64,000 bases of DNA from Caulobacter sp. UNC279MFTsu5.1 (GTDB taxonomy: Bacteria; Pseudomonadota; Alphaproteobacteria; Caulobacterales; Caulobacteraceae), in assembly GCF_900114015.1 (NCBI RefSeq), contig NZ_FORN01000026.1, positions 1 to 64,000 of the forward strand, read 5' to 3'. The first letter of the stretch is position 1. Every line of letters begins with the position of its first letter. Below the pieces are notes generated by a model. The model saw nothing but the letters and a program-made list of their open reading frames with translations. It searched no databases and was not told where the DNA came from. Made by a program: the position numbers and the translations under genes. This document shows positions 62,389 through 64,000 of the stretch, piece after piece.

Positions 62389-63306
62389 ATGACCTATCCC
62401 GGCCCGATCATCGACCCGCACATGCACCTGTGGGACCTGGACCGGCACTATTACAGCTGGCTCCAGGACCGCCCGCTGCCGAGCAACCCGGCCGGCGACA
62501 TGTCGCCGATTGCCCACCGTTCCTATGGGCTGGACGACTACCTGGCCGACGCCGCCGGCTGGAACCTGGTCCAGACCGTCCACGTCGAGTGCGGCTTGCC
62601 GCCCAAGGACCAGCTGTCGGAGACCGACTGGCTGCAGGGCCTGGCCGAGACGCGCGGGGTGATCGGCGGCGTCGTGGCCGGCGCCAACCTGGACGATCCC
62701 GGCGTCGAGCCCCTGCTGGAGGCCCAGGCGGCGCGGTCCAGCGTCCGCGGTGTGCGCCAGATCGTCAACTGGCACGCCGACCCGGCCAGGACCTATGGCC
62801 CGCGCGACCTGTTGCTGGATCCGCGATGGCGGACCGGCTACGCCCTGCTGGCCAAGTATGGCCTGTCGTTCGACCTGCAGCTCTATCCCTCGCAGATGGC
62901 CACGGCCGCCGAGTTGGCCGCGGCCCATCCCGACATCCCGGTGATCGTCAACCACGCCGGCATGCCGACCGACCGCGACGCGGCCGGCCTGGCGGCCTGG
63001 CGCGAGGGACTGGCCCGGCTGGCCCGGCTGCCGAACGTCAGCTGCAAGATCTCGGGCCTGGCCATGGTCGACCGCGCCTGGACCATCGACAGCCTGCGGC
63101 CCTTCGTGCTGCGGGTCATCGAGACCTTCGGCCCGGACCGCTGCATGTTCGCCAGCAACTTCCCGGTCGAGAAGGTGCACGGATCGTTCGGCGGCTTCTA
63201 CACCGCCTATGACGCGATCACGGCGGACTTCAACCAGGCCGAGCGGGACCTAATGTTCGCCGGAACGGCCAGTCGGATCTACCGCCTGCCGCCAACGACG
63301 ACCTGA
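62389..63306 (+). CDS. L-rhamnono-1,4-lactonase (amidohydrolase 2 family)
   Basis: The 305-residue TIM-barrel protein has the metal motif HMH at residues 11-13 (IIDPHMHLWD), VQTVHVECG, PVIVNHAGMP, VSCKISGLA and CMFASNFPVEK, the layout of lactone-specific amidohydrolase-2 enzymes. In this operon it would hydrolyse L-rhamnono-gamma-lactone to L-rhamnonate. It lies 13 bp after the SDR gene. Confidence 0.88.
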   Translation: MTYPGPIIDPHMHLWDLDRHYYSWLQDRPLPSNPAGDMSPIAHRSYGLDDYLADAAGWNLVQTVHVECGLPPKDQLSETDWLQGLAETRGVIGGVVAGANLDDPGVEPLLEAQAARSSVRGVRQIVNWHADPARTYGPRDLLLDPRWRTGYALLAKYGLSFDLQLYPSQMATAAELAAAHPDIPVIVNHAGMPTDRDAAGLAAWREGLARLARLPNVSCKISGLAMVDRAWTIDSLRPFVLRVIETFGPDRCMFASNFPVEKVHGSFGGFYTAYDAITADFNQAERDLMFAGTASRIYRLPPTTT

Positions 63307-63335
63307 ACGACAAAAGCAAGAAACGGGAGGACACG

Positions 63336-63674
63336 ATGAGCAAAGACCAGGACCGGCCCCTCGCCTTCCGCATGCAGCTGAAGCCCGGCGTCGCCGCCGA
63401 ATACGAGCGCCGCCACGACGACCTGTGGCCCGACCTAGCGCAGGCCCTGCGCGAGGCCGGGATCCATGACTATTCGATCTTCCTGGACGAGCAGACCATG
63501 AGCCTGTTCGCCGTGCTGCGCCTGCGCCCCGATCACAAGGCCGACGCCCTGCCGCTGGAGCCGGTGATGAAGCGCTGGTGGGACTACATGGCCGACCTGA
63601 TGGAAGTCCATCCGGACAACAGGCCGGTCGAATGGCCCCTGAAGTCCGTCTTCTATTTCGAGGGCCAGGGATGA
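63336..63674 (+). CDS. rhaM: L-rhamnose mutarotase
   Basis: The 112-residue protein matches RhaM: FRMQLKPGVAAEYERRHDDL with the catalytic His27, then LWPDLAQALREAGIHDYSIF, and near the end KRWWDYMADLMEVHPDNRPV followed by LKSVFYFEGQ. It interconverts alpha and beta L-rhamnopyranose anomers. Its presence makes rhamnose the likely substrate of the whole operon. Its stop overlaps the next start (ATGA). Confidence 0.96.
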   Translation: MSKDQDRPLAFRMQLKPGVAAEYERRHDDLWPDLAQALREAGIHDYSIFLDEQTMSLFAVLRLRPDHKADALPLEPVMKRWWDYMADLMEVHPDNRPVEWPLKSVFYFEGQG

Positions 63675-64000
63675 TCCGCCCGCCCCTTCGCGCCCTCGGC
63701 CTGGCGGCCGCCCTGCTGGCCACCACCGCCTTTGTCGAACCCGTCCGGGCCGAGCCCGTGCGCTACACGATGACGGCCTTCACCAACGCCAGCCAGTCGA
63801 ACATGAGCGTCTATGACTCGGCCGACGGCGCGCGCTTCACCCTGAAGAAGCCGCTGGCCTACACCCCGCCCCAAGGGCTGATCCGCGATCCCAGCGTGAT
63901 GAAGCACACCGACGGCTGGTACTATGTCGCCTACACCACCGGCTGGAGCGGCGACACCATCGGCCTGGCCCGCAGCCAGAACCTGACCGACTGGACCTTC
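63671..64000 (+). CDS. GH43-like secreted glycosidase, 5' part only
   Basis: The frame runs off the right edge after 110 residues. It has a signal peptide (PLRALGLAAALLATTAFVEP, then VRAEP) and enters a five-bladed-propeller pattern (SNMSVYDSADGARF, IRDPSVMKHTDGWYYVAYTT, IGLARSQNLTDW) typical of GH43/GH117-like enzymes, in which the RDPSV aspartate is catalytic. A pectin side-chain arabinosidase or galactosidase is likely. ATGA overlap couples it to rhaM. Confidence 0.8.
   Translation, partial: MIRPPLRALGLAAALLATTAFVEPVRAEPVRYTMTAFTNASQSNMSVYDSADGARFTLKKPLAYTPPQGLIRDPSVMKHTDGWYYVAYTTGWSGDTIGLARSQNLTDWTF

Noticed and set aside
59548..63674. L-fucose or L-arabinose pathway instead of rhamnose
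   Set aside because: The dehydratase carries rhamnonate-dehydratase-like terminal motifs and a RhaM-type mutarotase is in the operon. Fucose-specific FucU was not seen.

Overview
The window looks like the chromosome of a Caulobacter-type alphaproteobacterium (order Caulobacterales). The evidence is the very high GC, four large TonB-dependent receptors in 64 kb, a murA-DUF2948 pair, a hisD-UPF0262-phosphatase-infA-maf-RNase-yacG run, and a tRNA-His that has A73 and no encoded G-1, an alphaproteobacterial trait. No phage, insertion sequence, CRISPR array or rRNA was seen.

Region 1 (1-25.5 kb) is mostly core genome. It holds an acyl-CoA dehydrogenase, a ThiO-like oxidase, an XRE regulator, tRNA-His, an exbB-exbD-tonB operon that energises the outer-membrane receptors, tRNA-Phe, the translationally overlapping infA/maf/RNase E-G/yacG group, hisD, an NCS1 permease, an M1 aminopeptidase, a protein with a duplicated module, murA (TTG start), tRNA-Thr, and a GST/GNAT/methyltransferase operon divergent from a LysR gene.

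Region 2 (25.7-34.1 kb) is a trans-envelope signalling unit. It contains a receptor with an N-terminal STN signalling domain, an ECF sigma factor and a FecR-like anti-sigma overlapping in one operon, then a paralogous receptor without STN, then a secreted PI-PLC-like phosphodiesterase. The ligand is unknown; an inositol-phosphate compound is a testable guess.

Region 3 (34.1-35.4 kb) is aroG (DAHP synthase). It is preceded by what looks like a complete aromatic amino-acid attenuator: a promoter, a leader peptide that appears to be leaderless and carries FWYFSY, mutually exclusive 1:2, 2:3 and 3:4 hairpins, and a strong terminator ending in T6. This is the most striking element of the window.

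Region 4 (35.7-64 kb) is a pectin / rhamnogalacturonan-I utilisation locus. It has a GH39 enzyme, two carbohydrate-type TonB-dependent receptors, SGNH and alpha/beta esterases, GH28, a DUF6250-like protein, PL11 rhamnogalacturonan lyase, PL22 oligogalacturonate lyase, a GH2 enzyme, and the start of a GH43-like protein. These feed a complete non-phosphorylative L-rhamnose pathway: mutarotase, L-rhamnose 1-dehydrogenase, lactonase, L-rhamnonate dehydratase, 2-keto-3-deoxy-rhamnonate dehydrogenase and diketo-deoxyrhamnonate hydrolase. The products are pyruvate and L-lactate, and an LldD-type lactate dehydrogenase in the same operon uses the latter. An IclR regulator sits at the divergent promoter, and a shared 14-bp half-site (about TCTCAATATATGGA) recurs before most of these transcription units.

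Two families of palindromic intergenic repeats are scattered through the window.
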